A stretch of DNA of 64,000 nucleotides, taken from assembly GCA_017889585.1 (NCBI GenBank), contig JAGFZX010000009.1:1-64000 (forward strand). Reading direction: 5' to 3'. The notes beneath the pieces were generated by a model. It did no database searches. It was not told where the DNA came from and saw nothing but the letters and a program-made list of their open reading frames with translations. Source of the DNA: Bacillota bacterium (GTDB lineage: Bacteria > Bacillota > Negativicutes > DSM-13327). Made by a program: the position numbers and the translations under genes. Within the stretch, counting starts at the first letter, position 1. Every line of letters starts with the position of its first letter. Below, in pieces: positions 7,127 through 15,532 of the stretch.

Positions 7127-7225
7127 CTGTAAATTTTTGTATATCTTTAATAGAGAGCTTAGTCTTTTCAAGGAACTTGCACCTTGCTGACACATATCAT
7201 ATAATCTCACTAGGATGGTGATATT

Positions 7226-7315
7226 ATGGAACAACCGATTGCCGATTTTGGAATACTCTTTGCATCTGTGCTTATATGTATATATATGTTCTGGGATAAA
7301 CTCTTTCCCAAATAA
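7226..7315 (+). CDS. 29-residue small membrane peptide
   Basis: A short ORF with a GGATGGTGAT ribosome binding region. The product has one hydrophobic segment (F-G-I-L-F-A-S-V-L-I-C-I-Y-M-F-W) and a basic tail, resembling the small YvrJ-like membrane peptides of spore formers. It lies divergently from sigK and is convergent with yyaC. Function unknown. Confidence 0.45.
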   Translation: MEQPIADFGILFASVLICIYMFWDKLFPK

Positions 7316-7329
7316 TAATCAGCCTGACA

Positions 7330-7899
7330 CTAAACAACATTATGAACGTGTATGGAATCAATAGCGTCTCGTAATGCTCCACCAATACACTTACTCAGTT
7401 TCATGACGATTGACAATGGTGTGCTTTGCAAATCCAAATAACCAATGCGTCCACTAGCATTAACAACGCCAATAACTGAAATATGCCCTACACACGGCAG
7501 TTGAGCACCAACAGCAATGCCGGCTTCTAAGCTGCCCTCCCATATTTCTATATTTCCTATTTCATTATTATTACCTAAACATGCATCAACAGCAACAATA
7601 ATAGGTTGCTGATATTGATGATAAATACTATCAATAACTTCAACTAAATTACTGGCATGAACAGGGCTATCTAGGCTACCGCAAACTATACATTCTGTAT
7701 TTTCTTCTAAGTAGGTCCCTACTAAGGGACCAAGGGCATCACCTATATATCTGTCTGAACCTATACATAATATAACAATCGGTCTAATATTTATATCTTT
7801 TTGTTTTTCTATTAGATACTGGATATAATGATACATTTTAGTGCGTACATAAGCGTCATTACAATCAACAACCAATTTTTCGGTCATATCTTTTTGCAT
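7330..7899 (-). CDS. yyaC: Sporulation protein YyaC (DUF1256)
   Basis: A 189-aa protein of the GPR/hydrogenase-protease-like fold. Conserved features are C-I-G-S-D-R-x-x-G-D-A-L-G-P-L-V-G near the start, V-A-V-D-A-C-L-G mid-protein, and a G-H-I-S-V-I-G-V-V-N motif. The family is sporulation-specific and related to the spore protease GPR, but its substrate is unknown. Start set by AAGGAG about 8 bases upstream. Proximity to sigK makes this a small sporulation neighbourhood. Confidence 0.85.
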   Translation of the reverse strand: MQKDMTEKLVVDCNDAYVRTKMYHYIQYLIEKQKDINIRPIVILCIGSDRYIGDALGPLVGTYLEENTECIVCGSLDSPVHASNLVEVIDSIYHQYQQPIIVAVDACLGNNNEIGNIEIWEGSLEAGIAVGAQLPCVGHISVIGVVNASGRIGYLDLQSTPLSIVMKLSKCIGGALRDAIDSIHVHNVV

Positions 7900-7990
7900 A
7901 TATTTATCTCCTTTTTCGAAACATACTTTACTAAATAATATATATGCCTCTTATCTGGAAAATATCGCAATCTTCCTTTTTCATGCAAGC

Positions 7991-8030
7991 AAAAACCTCT
8001 TTGCCAATCATTGGCAGAGAGGTTTTTTAA
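7991..8030 (+). terminator. Intrinsic terminator in a divergent intergenic region
   Basis: A strong stem (AACCTCT, TTGCCAA with TTGGCA, AGAGGTT) is followed by a T run on the plus strand. It lies between two divergent genes, 70 bases upstream of the Na/Pi gene, so it could attenuate that gene or be a leftover. Confidence 0.6.
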
Positions 8031-8099
8031 AATGAAAAATTCTATAATTCCCTCAATCATCATACATTATATTGCCAGCTTCAAGATGGAGGTAATGAA

Positions 8100-9029
8100 A
8101 TGTATATAACGATAAGTCTTAGTATTCTTGGTATCACATTATTATTAGGTGGTATTTTTTTCATGCGCCTTGGTCTTCAAAAACTTCTTTTGCATAAATT
8201 CAAACATCTTTTAGGACAATTAACTAAACAACCATGGCGTGGGGTATTATTTGGTACATTCGCAGCGGCTATGATGCAAAGTAGTACGGCAGTCTCATTA
8301 CTCACCATTGGCCTCGTAAGTGCTGATTATTTATCTTTTTATCAAGGTTTGGGCATCATTCTAGGTGCTAATATTGGCACCTGTTCTACCGTACAATTAA
8401 TGGCAATATCCATACCCATTGATTTTTTTCTACCACTATTGCTCATAACTATGATAATTACCTTACTCATAAAAAAACTTCGCTATATTGCCATGGCGAT
8501 CTCTGGACTACTCAGTATGTTTCTGGGAATTACTATTTTATCTGATGCTTTAGGCAGTTTTTCAGAATTTACCACAGTCATTGACTATTTAGTAGCCGCC
8601 AAAGAAAATCCTCTGTACGGCATCATCGGCGGTATAATCATTACTCTGCTCTTTCAGTCAAGCAGTGCGGCTACAGGAGTTATCATGATACTCGCCAGCG
8701 ACGGAATTATTGATTTGACCACTGCCAGCTATGTCGTCTATGGCAATAATATTGGTTCATGTTTGTCTTCTATCATTGTCGGAGCCGCTGGAACCTTAGC
8801 TGCCAAACGAGTCGCTGTAGCTCATGTTTTACTCAATATTCTAGGTGTAATATTTTTTTTACCACTGACTGGTCTGCTAACAGCGACAGCCACCTATATC
8901 ACAGCAGATTTCGCTGGACAGGTGGCTGTCGTACATACACTATTTAATATTATATCCTCATTGGCAATATTACCAATCATACGCCAGTATGCCAATTTAA
9001 TTATTTTCCTGATTCCGGCCAAGAGATGA
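8100..9029 (+). CDS. Na+/phosphate cotransporter-family protein (NptA-like)
   Basis: A 309-aa inner-membrane protein with about eight hydrophobic segments arranged as two inverted repeats, each with the family signature (M-M-Q-S-S-T-A near 59-65; F-Q-S-S-S-A near 185-190) and G-A-N-I-G-T / N-N-I-G-S loops. The C-terminal PhoU-like domain of full-length bacterial members is absent, as in the short YqeW-type group. Expected to import phosphate with Na+; substrate unproven. The ribosome binding site is GGAGG. Its 3' end overlaps the convergent znuB gene by 33 bases. Confidence 0.8.
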   Translation: MYITISLSILGITLLLGGIFFMRLGLQKLLLHKFKHLLGQLTKQPWRGVLFGTFAAAMMQSSTAVSLLTIGLVSADYLSFYQGLGIILGANIGTCSTVQLMAISIPIDFFLPLLLITMIITLLIKKLRYIAMAISGLLSMFLGITILSDALGSFSEFTTVIDYLVAAKENPLYGIIGGIIITLLFQSSSAATGVIMILASDGIIDLTTASYVVYGNNIGSCLSSIIVGAAGTLAAKRVAVAHVLLNILGVIFFLPLTGLLTATATYITADFAGQVAVVHTLFNIISSLAILPIIRQYANLIIFLIPAKR

Positions 9030-9851
9030 TGTTCGTCCCCATCTTGCCTTCAAGCCGATACCTTCTCTAGTAAGTACAGTTGTGATATACAGTAGTACCG
9101 CTGTCATTACAATGGTCCCACCTGGTGCAATATCTAAATAAAAAGAGGCTGTTAAACCAACCACTACCGATAATACTGAAAAAACAACCGCTGCGCCCAT
9201 GGTAGCCTTAAATCCTAACCGTAATAGATGGGCTATCGCTACGGGTATGATCATTAGGGCACTCACTAATAAGACACCTACTACAGTCATACCAACCACC
9301 ACCACTGCAGCTGTTAGCATACTAAATAACATATTAATCATTGATGTATTAATGCCTGCCACATTCGCAATATCTTCATCTAACGTGATTAGCATCAGCT
9401 TATCAAATAGTAGATATACAACAGCTAATACTAGGGTACCACTACCAGCAATGACTAAAACATCAGTCACTGAAACCGTAATAATACTACCAAATAAAAA
9501 ACTCAGCAGCCCAGCACTCGGCATTCGTGTAATGGTACTAAAAATAATAGCCATAGCAATACCTGAATAAAAAAATATAGCCAGCCCCATGTCGGCAAAT
9601 TGAGCATGTCGCCGACGAACAAGTTCAATGCCAATAGCACCCATTATTGTAAGAACAAAAGCTCCCACTGCCGGATATATACCAATCATATAGCCACCTG
9701 TCACTCCAGCAAAAGCAATATGTCCCAGGCCATCACCAATCATTGATTGACGGCGTACCACCACAAAACTACCAATCACCGGGCATACAATTGCCGTTAT
9801 GATACCTGCTAATAATGCCCTTTGAATAAAATCATACTGGAAAAACTCCAT
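8997..9851 (-). CDS. znuB: Metal (zinc/manganese) ABC transporter permease
   Basis: A 284-aa ABC-3 family permease with about eight membrane segments. It carries the conserved G-D-G-L-G-H-I-A-F-A-G-V cytoplasmic motif that contacts the ATPase. It is last in a Fur-family regulator/ATPase/permease operon. No substrate-binding protein is encoded in the window, so the metal is uncertain: zinc is favoured by the Zur-like regulator, manganese remains possible. Confidence 0.85.
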   Translation of the reverse strand: MEFFQYDFIQRALLAGIITAIVCPVIGSFVVVRRQSMIGDGLGHIAFAGVTGGYMIGIYPAVGAFVLTIMGAIGIELVRRRHAQFADMGLAIFFYSGIAMAIIFSTITRMPSAGLLSFLFGSIITVSVTDVLVIAGSGTLVLAVVYLLFDKLMLITLDEDIANVAGINTSMINMLFSMLTAAVVVVGMTVVGVLLVSALMIIPVAIAHLLRLGFKATMGAAVVFSVLSVVVGLTASFYLDIAPGGTIVMTAVLLYITTVLTREGIGLKARWGRTSSLGRNQENN

Positions 9852-9863
9852 ATCCTCACCCCA

Positions 9864-10589
9864 TTACCCTGCATAGTACCACAAATGCCGCGCTTGGGCA
9901 TGGGTCTCATTAAATTCCTGACTACTACCATAAAAACATAATCCTTTATTAATACATGCTACCTTATTCGCAGAGTTTATCGCTTTATCAATATCATGCG
10001 ACACCATCACAACAGTAATACCAAGATTTTTATTTAATGTTCCTAGCAAATCATAGATTCGGGCACTGGCTTCATAGTCAATTCCACTAGTAGGTTCATC
10101 CAAGAGCAATAACTCTGGATTTGATGCTAGAGCCATAGCTACCATCACCCTCTGCTGCTGCCCGCCTGACAGTTCGCCAATACGACGATCACGTAGATTT
10201 TCAGCCCCTACAAGTTCTAACATATGGTTGACAATATGTTTAGCAGCCTGCTGGTTCTGCCGAGCCCTAGATACGCTTAATGTTAAACCCAGAGATACAA
10301 TTTCTGTAACTGTAGCTGGAAAACCTAGCACATTTTTCCCATAATTCTGGGGAACATAGCCAATCAAGCCTTGTACCCTTGCGATCGACATATCTTTCCC
10401 ACCTATACTTACTTGACCTTTTGTTGGTTTGATGAGTCCGGCCATAATCTTCAGCATAGTACTTTTCCCAGCTCCATTTGGTCCAACTACCGCCACAAAA
10501 TCACCTTTGGTAATCGTCATTGAGATATCTTTTAAAACAACATTATAATCATAAGCAAAATCAATATTAGCTAGCGTTACTTCAAACAT
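9864..10589 (-). CDS. znuC: Metal ABC transporter ATP-binding protein
   Basis: A 241-aa ATPase with Walker A G-P-N-G-A-G-K-S-T, Q-loop V-P-Q-N-Y-G, signature L-S-G-G-Q-Q-Q-R, Walker B L-L-L-L-D-E-P-T and H-loop V-S-H-D. It energises the downstream permease, 12 bases away. Its start overlaps the end of the fur-family gene by 13 bases, showing tight operon coupling. Strong ribosome binding site GGAGAGGCGG. Confidence 0.88.
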   Translation of the reverse strand: MFEVTLANIDFAYDYNVVLKDISMTITKGDFVAVVGPNGAGKSTMLKIMAGLIKPTKGQVSIGGKDMSIARVQGLIGYVPQNYGKNVLGFPATVTEIVSLGLTLSVSRARQNQQAAKHIVNHMLELVGAENLRDRRIGELSGGQQQRVMVAMALASNPELLLLDEPTSGIDYEASARIYDLLGTLNKNLGITVVMVSHDIDKAINSANKVACINKGLCFYGSSQEFNETHAQARHLWYYAG

Positions 10590-11026
10590 TTCCGCCTCTC
10601 CTTACACAGTGTTTTACACTCAATACATAAACCTAATAACTCTACATTATGGCGAATGAGCTCATAACCCTTCAGTCGCAGCATAGTATTAAATTCATGA
10701 TTAATGGGGCAATAGTCAATACAAACTGCCTGTCCGCACTTGATACAAACAACATGGTGATGATGATTCGCGTAGGCTAATTCATAACGCGTACTGTCAT
10801 TACCAATGCCGGTTATTGATGTAAGAACACCAATCTCTGTCAATATATTAATATTTCTATAAATAGTATCCAAGCCTATATCACTATACTCATCACGTAC
10901 TAATTTCCATATTTCAGCTACCGTTAATAACCCAGCAGTCTGTACTATCTTTTCAACAATCACACGTCGCTGTGGGGTAATACGGTAGCCTTTTTCTTTA
11001 AGTTTAGTCATTACATCAGATATCAT
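10577..11026 (-). CDS. zur: Fur-family metalloregulator (Zur-like)
   Basis: A 149-aa repressor with an N-terminal winged helix (R-I-T-P-Q-R-R; D-T-I-Y-R-N-I-N-I-L) and a His-rich H-H-H-H metal site. Two C-x2-C pairs (C-I-K-C, C-I-E-C) bind structural zinc. First gene of the zinc-type transporter operon, so Zur is the best guess; PerR-like or Mn-sensing function cannot be excluded. A perfect inverted repeat upstream (11078-11110) may be its operator. Confidence 0.75.
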   Translation of the reverse strand: MISDVMTKLKEKGYRITPQRRVIVEKIVQTAGLLTVAEIWKLVRDEYSDIGLDTIYRNINILTEIGVLTSITGIGNDSTRYELAYANHHHHVVCIKCGQAVCIDYCPINHEFNTMLRLKGYELIRHNVELLGLCIECKTLCKERRKCLK

Positions 11027-11077
11027 ATTTCATACTTCCCTTTTTACAAACAAAATAACCAAGCCACTTTTTAATAA

Positions 11078-11110
11078 TATTCTTATTAAAATATTAAAAA
11101 AATAAGAATA
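11078..11110. promoter_or_regulatory. Inverted repeat upstream of the zur-like operon
   Basis: Perfect 10-bp arms TATTCTTATT (11078-11087) and AATAAGAATA (11101-11110) with a 13-base A-rich spacer, about 55 bp upstream of the regulator start. Location fits a Fur-family operator, although the sequence is AT-rich and not a textbook Zur box. Confidence 0.4.
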
Positions 11111-11115
11111 CCATC

Positions 11116-11144
11116 CTTCGGGTGGAATTTTGTACCACCCGAAG
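11116..11144 (-). terminator. Hairpin after the ABC exporter gene
   Basis: Perfect 10-bp stem CTTCGGGTGG/CCACCCGAAG with a 9-base loop, beginning 2 bases after the exporter stop. On the minus strand a T-rich run follows only after about 12 bases, so it may be a processing or stability hairpin rather than a classic terminator. Confidence 0.5.
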
Positions 11145-11145
11145 C

Positions 11146-12861
11146 TTATTCTCCCACATCTTCACTCAACACTGTTTTAGCATACAGCCCACCTTGCTTC
11201 AATAACTTGCCGTGTGTCCCCATTTCTGCAATGCGGCCATTCACTAAATAAATAACTCTATCTGATGCTACTAACGTAGATAATCTGTGGGTAATAAGAA
11301 ATGTCGTACGATGGGCACTTACTTTACGTATCGACTGCATAACCTGCAACTCGGACTCAGCATCAAGGGCAGCTGTAGGTTCATCTAATAATAATATTGG
11401 CGGGTCAATAATAATTGCCCGGGCAATAGCAATGCGTTGCCTCTGCCCTCCAGACAAATTACTACCAAGTTCACTCACTACATAATCATAACCACCAGGA
11501 AGTTCCATGATAAAATCATGAGCATTTGCCAATTTAGCAACCTCTTGAACTTCAACAAAACTAGCTGTTGGCCGCCCATATCTAATATTTTCTAAAATAC
11601 TTACATTAAATAAAATAGATTGTTGTTGAATAAAACCTATTTGTTTACGCAATGCACTCATTTTCAGTGTTCTAATATCAATATCATCAATTAATATAGT
11701 GCCTGCAACTGGATCGTAAAATCTGAGCAATAAATTGGCAAATGATGATTTCCCAGCACCACTTGGGCCCACAATGGCTACAATATCATTAGGCTGAACC
11801 GCAATGTTAATATCCCGCAAAGTACTCAAATCTCTATGATACTCAAAATTTACATTCTTAAATTCAACTTTACCTGCTACCTGTCCGAGTTCATCATGCC
11901 CATCAACAACAGTATTTAGTTGTTGATGTAAAGAGTTGATGCGTTGCCAAGCAACGATACCTAACTTCATACTTGAAATAGCTTGGCTAATTCGACCTAT
12001 GGGTGTAGGTATATTAATAATATAGATTAAAAAGGCAAACATACCTCCGATGGTCAAATCACCATCAATTACCTCTTTACCTCCGTACCAGATAATAGTA
12101 GTCAAACCAATAGACGCTAAAAATTCGACTAAAGCTATTAATAGTGCCTTAAATCGTTGCACTTTAATAAAATCATCAGCAGCAAGTCGCATCTTAATAT
12201 TGAATTTTTCACACTCATAATCTTCCCGCACATAACTTTGAACAACCATCATTGATAATAATGATTGATGCAAAATACTTGTAACTTTTGCCAAGGTATT
12301 TTCTACCAGCATTCCTAAGTTGGCAATTTTTTTATTGAAAAAACCAATCGCCAATATAATAAATGGTAATGTAGCAAAAGTAACTAATGCCAACTCCCAA
12401 TCAAAATATATCATAATCAGCATAATAGCCATTAAATTAAGTGATTCGATGAGCAAATCAGGTACCGCAACAGATACAGCCTGCTGAATGAGTCCTAAAT
12501 CATTCGTAAATAATGAAATTATTTCTCCGGTTGAGGTATTAATAAAGTAAGCATAGTCTAATTTTTGCAAGCGTTCAAACATAGTTACGCGCATTTGAGC
12601 CACCATCTTATTGCCTGCTTTAGCTATTGTCTGCCCATGAATGTAGGAAAATATGCCCCGCAATAAATATACACCGATAATACCTGCGATAATAAAATGT
12701 AAGTACTGGACATCACCATGTACTAATGCATCATCAATTAAAAACTTGATAATGAGTGGAGCCGATAACCCAGCGATACTGGCAATAATAAAACACACCA
12801 GTGCAATGAGAACTAACGGCCAATATGGCAGGATAAATTTTTGCCAATATAATTTAAACAT
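11146..12861 (-). CDS. ABC exporter, MsbA/multidrug type (fused TMD-NBD)
   Basis: A 571-aa half-transporter with six membrane helices (about 10-310) and a C-terminal ATPase: Walker A G-P-S-G-A-G-K-S-S, signature L-S-G-G-Q-R-Q-R, Walker B I-L-L-L-D-E-P-T-A-A-L-D, H-loop I-T-H-R. It should work as a homodimer exporting lipid or drug. In a diderm an MsbA-like lipid A flippase role is possible but not shown. The start at 12861 follows GGAGG; an ORF extension to 12888 lacks a ribosome binding site. Confidence 0.85.
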   Translation of the reverse strand: MFKLYWQKFILPYWPLVLIALVCFIIASIAGLSAPLIIKFLIDDALVHGDVQYLHFIIAGIIGVYLLRGIFSYIHGQTIAKAGNKMVAQMRVTMFERLQKLDYAYFINTSTGEIISLFTNDLGLIQQAVSVAVPDLLIESLNLMAIMLIMIYFDWELALVTFATLPFIILAIGFFNKKIANLGMLVENTLAKVTSILHQSLLSMMVVQSYVREDYECEKFNIKMRLAADDFIKVQRFKALLIALVEFLASIGLTTIIWYGGKEVIDGDLTIGGMFAFLIYIINIPTPIGRISQAISSMKLGIVAWQRINSLHQQLNTVVDGHDELGQVAGKVEFKNVNFEYHRDLSTLRDINIAVQPNDIVAIVGPSGAGKSSFANLLLRFYDPVAGTILIDDIDIRTLKMSALRKQIGFIQQQSILFNVSILENIRYGRPTASFVEVQEVAKLANAHDFIMELPGGYDYVVSELGSNLSGGQRQRIAIARAIIIDPPILLLDEPTAALDAESELQVMQSIRKVSAHRTTFLITHRLSTLVASDRVIYLVNGRIAEMGTHGKLLKQGGLYAKTVLSEDVGE

Positions 12862-13162
12862 ATAGGCCTCCGAACTTAATAGAGGCAACTCTCTTGGTGC
12901 CTAATTTATAATCAATACTCATTAATTTAGTATTCCCCAGTTAGTTATGCGAAATTCAATATTATTTTTCTTTAATTGACTTTATAAAAACTAGGCTCAT
13001 CACCTAATCAGCGTTCTGGTGAAGCCTAGCTATTTGCGGTAATCAAATAAAATTAGGGAGGCTCAGCCCGCCTCCCCTAAAACATTTTTACGGAATCAGA
13101 AAGTATAACACTTTCTTGATTCCAAATAAGGGCAACTAAGGTTTGGCGCAAGCCAAGTTTTT
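12862..13162. other. Intergenic region with hairpins and a palindromic repeat
   Basis: No gene is seen. Minus-strand hairpin 12991-13028 (CTAGGCT/AGCCTAG arms) with TTTTT downstream on the minus strand probably terminates the NlpC/P60 gene. Another stem spans 13053-13080 (TTAGGGAGGC with GCCTCCCCTAA). A dispersed GGAATC-type palindrome is at 13092-13123, and a TTGGC hairpin at 13142-13158. Confidence 0.6.
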
Positions 13163-13831
13163 TTATAAAACCCGACGTGCTCCTAAGTAACGGTCTCCCC
13201 AGTAACCACTGTCCATACGCGCTATTGCTATACCGCGACTTGAAGTAGCACTAATAAATTGTCCATTTCCTAAGTAAATACCAACATGTGAAGCTCCAGA
13301 CTCATATGTACTGAAATACACTAAATCACCGGATTGCAATCGACTATAAGACACATATTGTCCAACTTCATACTGTTCATCAGCAGCTCTTGGTAAATAA
13401 ACTCCAGCTTGAGCAAATACATAACGAGTAAAACCAGAACAATCAAAACCATTAGGCGATGTACCACCAAACACATAGGGTACACCTTGATAACGCAATG
13501 AAGCTTGCACTACTCTTCGCACTAGAGTACTTGAACCATCACGGCTAACCGTCATTTCTCTCCCCATAATTGCGCGATAAGTCTCCATCCCAATTACACC
13601 ATCAGCTTCAAGACCTCTGTCTCGTTGGAATTTTTCAATTGCTGCTGCTGTAGCTTGGCCAAAATCACCATCAGCACTGCCAACATTATACCCCAGCCCA
13701 TTTAGTTGCGTTTGAATAGCAGCAATATCTTGCCCTTGGTCGCCTTGATGATAAGCGGCCTCCGCACAGGATAACATACCTGCACTTACTAGAAGTAACG
13801 AGAACACCACAATTCGAAAAAACTTACCCAC
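13163..13831 (-). CDS. Secreted NlpC/P60 cell-wall hydrolase with PG-binding domain
   Basis: A 222-aa exported peptidoglycan hydrolase. Signal peptide (about 1-26), a peptidoglycan-binding 1 domain (Y-H-Q-G-D-Q-G-Q-D-I-A-A-I-Q ... D-G-D-F-G-x-x-T), then an NlpC/P60 domain with catalytic Cys in F-D-C-S-G-F and His in S-H-V-G-I-Y. It should cut gamma-D-Glu/diaminopimelate-type peptide bonds. The GTG start at 13831 follows AGAGGGG; a TTG at 13849 is the alternative. The gene lies directly behind a c-di-AMP riboswitch, typical for wall hydrolases. Confidence 0.87.
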   Translation of the reverse strand: MGKFFRIVVFSLLLVSAGMLSCAEAAYHQGDQGQDIAAIQTQLNGLGYNVGSADGDFGQATAAAIEKFQRDRGLEADGVIGMETYRAIMGREMTVSRDGSSTLVRRVVQASLRYQGVPYVFGGTSPNGFDCSGFTRYVFAQAGVYLPRAADEQYEVGQYVSYSRLQSGDLVYFSTYESGASHVGIYLGNGQFISATSSRGIAIARMDSGYWGDRYLGARRVL

Positions 13832-13849
13832 ACTATATACCCCTCTCAA

Positions 13850-13972
13850 TAGCCTCCGAGGTTAGCTGACGGGTTAGGGTTGAGATACCCTACTTTTCGG
13901 CAAATAATTTGCCTTACAAGTTTCACCCCAAAACTTTGGGTCCCCCGGTCCGGTGCGCGGATTAGGCGTTTA
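13850..13972 (-). promoter_or_regulatory. ydaO/yuaA-type c-di-AMP riboswitch
   Basis: On the minus strand the region starts near C-G-C-C-T-A-A-T-C-C-G, continues through G-A-C-C-G-G-G-G-G-A-C-C-C and G-G-G-G-T-G-A-A, and ends with the hallmark G-T-C-A-G-C-T-A-A-C-C-T-C just before the wall hydrolase gene. This order and the ending match the ydaO family, which senses cyclic di-AMP and commonly turns off wall hydrolases. Boundaries are approximate. Confidence 0.82.
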
Positions 13973-14057
13973 TAAAAACTGCACATTTTCACATACTTCG
14001 CTTTACATTTGAAATTTCCTGCTAAAAAATCTTTTTTTGATAAATTATTGTTTAAAA

Positions 14058-14996
14058 TTACTTTTCTTGATCCTTTTTCAATTCCTCGCGTAGTAAATAT
14101 AAGGGACGTTGTTTAACTTCTTCAAAAATGCGTCCTACATATTCGCCAATAATCCCCAGGCCAAGTAATTGTAGTCCACCTAGCAGTAAAATGCTAGCAG
14201 AAATAGTAGCCCAACCCGGCACTGCCTCCAAGGTAAAAATTTTAATATAAACAACATGCATGGTAACGCCAAAACTGATCAAAGCAAACAATAGACCTAT
14301 ATAAAAAGCAAAACGCAAGGGCAACTGTGAATATGCAGTAATACCATCAAGAGCAAAATGCAACATTCTTTTTAGGGAAAACTTGGATGTGCCAGCATAA
14401 CGTTTGGGAGCTGTAAATTCTACCAGTAATTGTCGATAACCAATAGCACCAATCATGCCACGAATAAATCGCGCACGTTCTTTAAAACGACGAAAACTTT
14501 GTACTACTGCCTTGTCTAATAAGCGGAAATCAGAACCACCTTCTTGGATGCGCACCTTAGACATCCAATTTATTAATTTGTAGAACATACCCGACGTGAC
14601 GGTTTTAAACCAAGAAACTCCCTCCGTACTCACCCTTATTGTTTGCACAACTTCAAAACCATCTTCCCACTTAGACAGTAATAAGGGTAACATTTCAGGG
14701 GGATGTTGCATATCTCCATCCATCGTAATGACTGCATCACCATTCGCATGGTCAAGACCACAAGTTAAAGCTAATTGATGACCATAATTGCGTGCCATAA
14801 TCAGCCCCCGTACTCGTCCATCAGCCTGAGCTAAACGCTCTAATATGAAAGGAGTCGCATCACTTGAACCATCATCTACAAAAATCAGCTCAAATGTATA
14901 TTCTAACGAACTCATGTATTTACAAACCTCTTGATAAAAGACTTCAATATTATCTTCTTCATTATAAACAGGTACAACAATAGAAATTAGCCGCAT
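14058..14996 (-). CDS. Family 2 glycosyltransferase, DPM/GtrB type with two TM helices
   Basis: A 312-aa membrane-anchored glycosyltransferase. GT-A domain (about 1-225) with V-V-P-V-Y-N-E-E-D-N, F-V-D-D-G-S-S-D-x-T and M-D-G-D-M-Q-H-P-P-E metal/nucleotide motifs, then two C-terminal membrane helices (about 230-290). Family members move a sugar from a nucleotide to undecaprenyl phosphate for cell-surface glycans. The donor sugar cannot be told. Start at the ATG behind GAGGTGAG; the GTG at 15005 lies inside that site. Confidence 0.82.
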   Translation of the reverse strand: MRLISIVVPVYNEEDNIEVFYQEVCKYMSSLEYTFELIFVDDGSSDATPFILERLAQADGRVRGLIMARNYGHQLALTCGLDHANGDAVITMDGDMQHPPEMLPLLLSKWEDGFEVVQTIRVSTEGVSWFKTVTSGMFYKLINWMSKVRIQEGGSDFRLLDKAVVQSFRRFKERARFIRGMIGAIGYRQLLVEFTAPKRYAGTSKFSLKRMLHFALDGITAYSQLPLRFAFYIGLLFALISFGVTMHVVYIKIFTLEAVPGWATISASILLLGGLQLLGLGIIGEYVGRIFEEVKQRPLYLLREELKKDQEK

Positions 14997-15021
14997 TTTT
15001 CTCACCTCATAGAATTAAACA

Positions 15022-15381
15022 CTATTTTCTAACATCAGGGCGCAATATGACGGCCTCTCGTAAATAAATATGTTTAATCGCATTTTGCGGCAAATCCGTA
15101 TTTAATAAAATAAGCGCACGGATACAACGTGGTAATCCTGTAGGACAATCAATTTCCAGTGTTCCAAATAACGGAACATCTATCCATCCCAATTTTCTAG
15201 CAGCTAATGCAGGAAATGCTGCATTAAGATCAGCAGTTGAGCTGAAAGTAATTGACGCTATATCTTCAGTCTGTATTTTATTTGCTTGTACCATCGCAAC
15301 TAGAAGTTCTTCCACACGCTCTAATATCTCTATAGGTTCATTTTTATCAACTGATATTGCACCTCTAACACCACGCACCAA
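15022..15381 (-). CDS. aroH: Chorismate mutase, AroH type
   Basis: A monofunctional trimeric-type chorismate mutase (about 119 aa) converting chorismate to prephenate for Phe/Tyr synthesis. Recognisable motifs: V-R-G-V-R-G-A-I-S at the start with the active-site Arg, F-S-S-T-A-D-L-N-A-A-F-P, and a C-terminal C-I-R-A-L-I-L. The TTG at 15381 lies about 8 bases after GAGAGG; an ATG at 15390 directly abuts that site, so the start is uncertain. It stands apart from other aro genes. Confidence 0.85.
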   Translation of the reverse strand: MVRGVRGAISVDKNEPIEILERVEELLVAMVQANKIQTEDIASITFSSTADLNAAFPALAARKLGWIDVPLFGTLEIDCPTGLPRCIRALILLNTDLPQNAIKHIYLREAVILRPDVRK

Positions 15382-15484
15382 AATTATCATCCTCTCGCAC
15401 TATAATTTTAATAGTAATATTAAATACTTCGTTATTCATAATACCATATCCTCTATAGACATAAAAAATAATGTAGTCTATATA

Positions 15485-15530
15485 TACATAAATATAAAAC
15501 CCGGTGCAATCCGGGTTTTATATTTATGTA
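15485..15530. terminator. Perfect 20-bp-arm hairpin, bidirectional terminator
   Basis: Perfect inverted repeat of 20 bp per arm (15485-15504 and 15511-15530) with a 6-base loop. Its core is AAAACCCGG/CCGGGTTTT, AT-rich outside. It terminates the DUF1540 gene on the minus strand. Confidence 0.75.
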
Positions 15531-15532
15531 TA

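Noticed and set aside
7068-7193. N-terminal extension of sigK from the GTG at 7193
   Set aside because: Overlaps the sigma-E-like promoter, lacks a ribosome binding site and would lengthen the pro-sequence beyond the B. subtilis pattern.
9199-9570. 123-aa plus-strand ORF
   Set aside because: Antisense to the znuB permease, Thr/Ile-rich as expected for a shadow frame.
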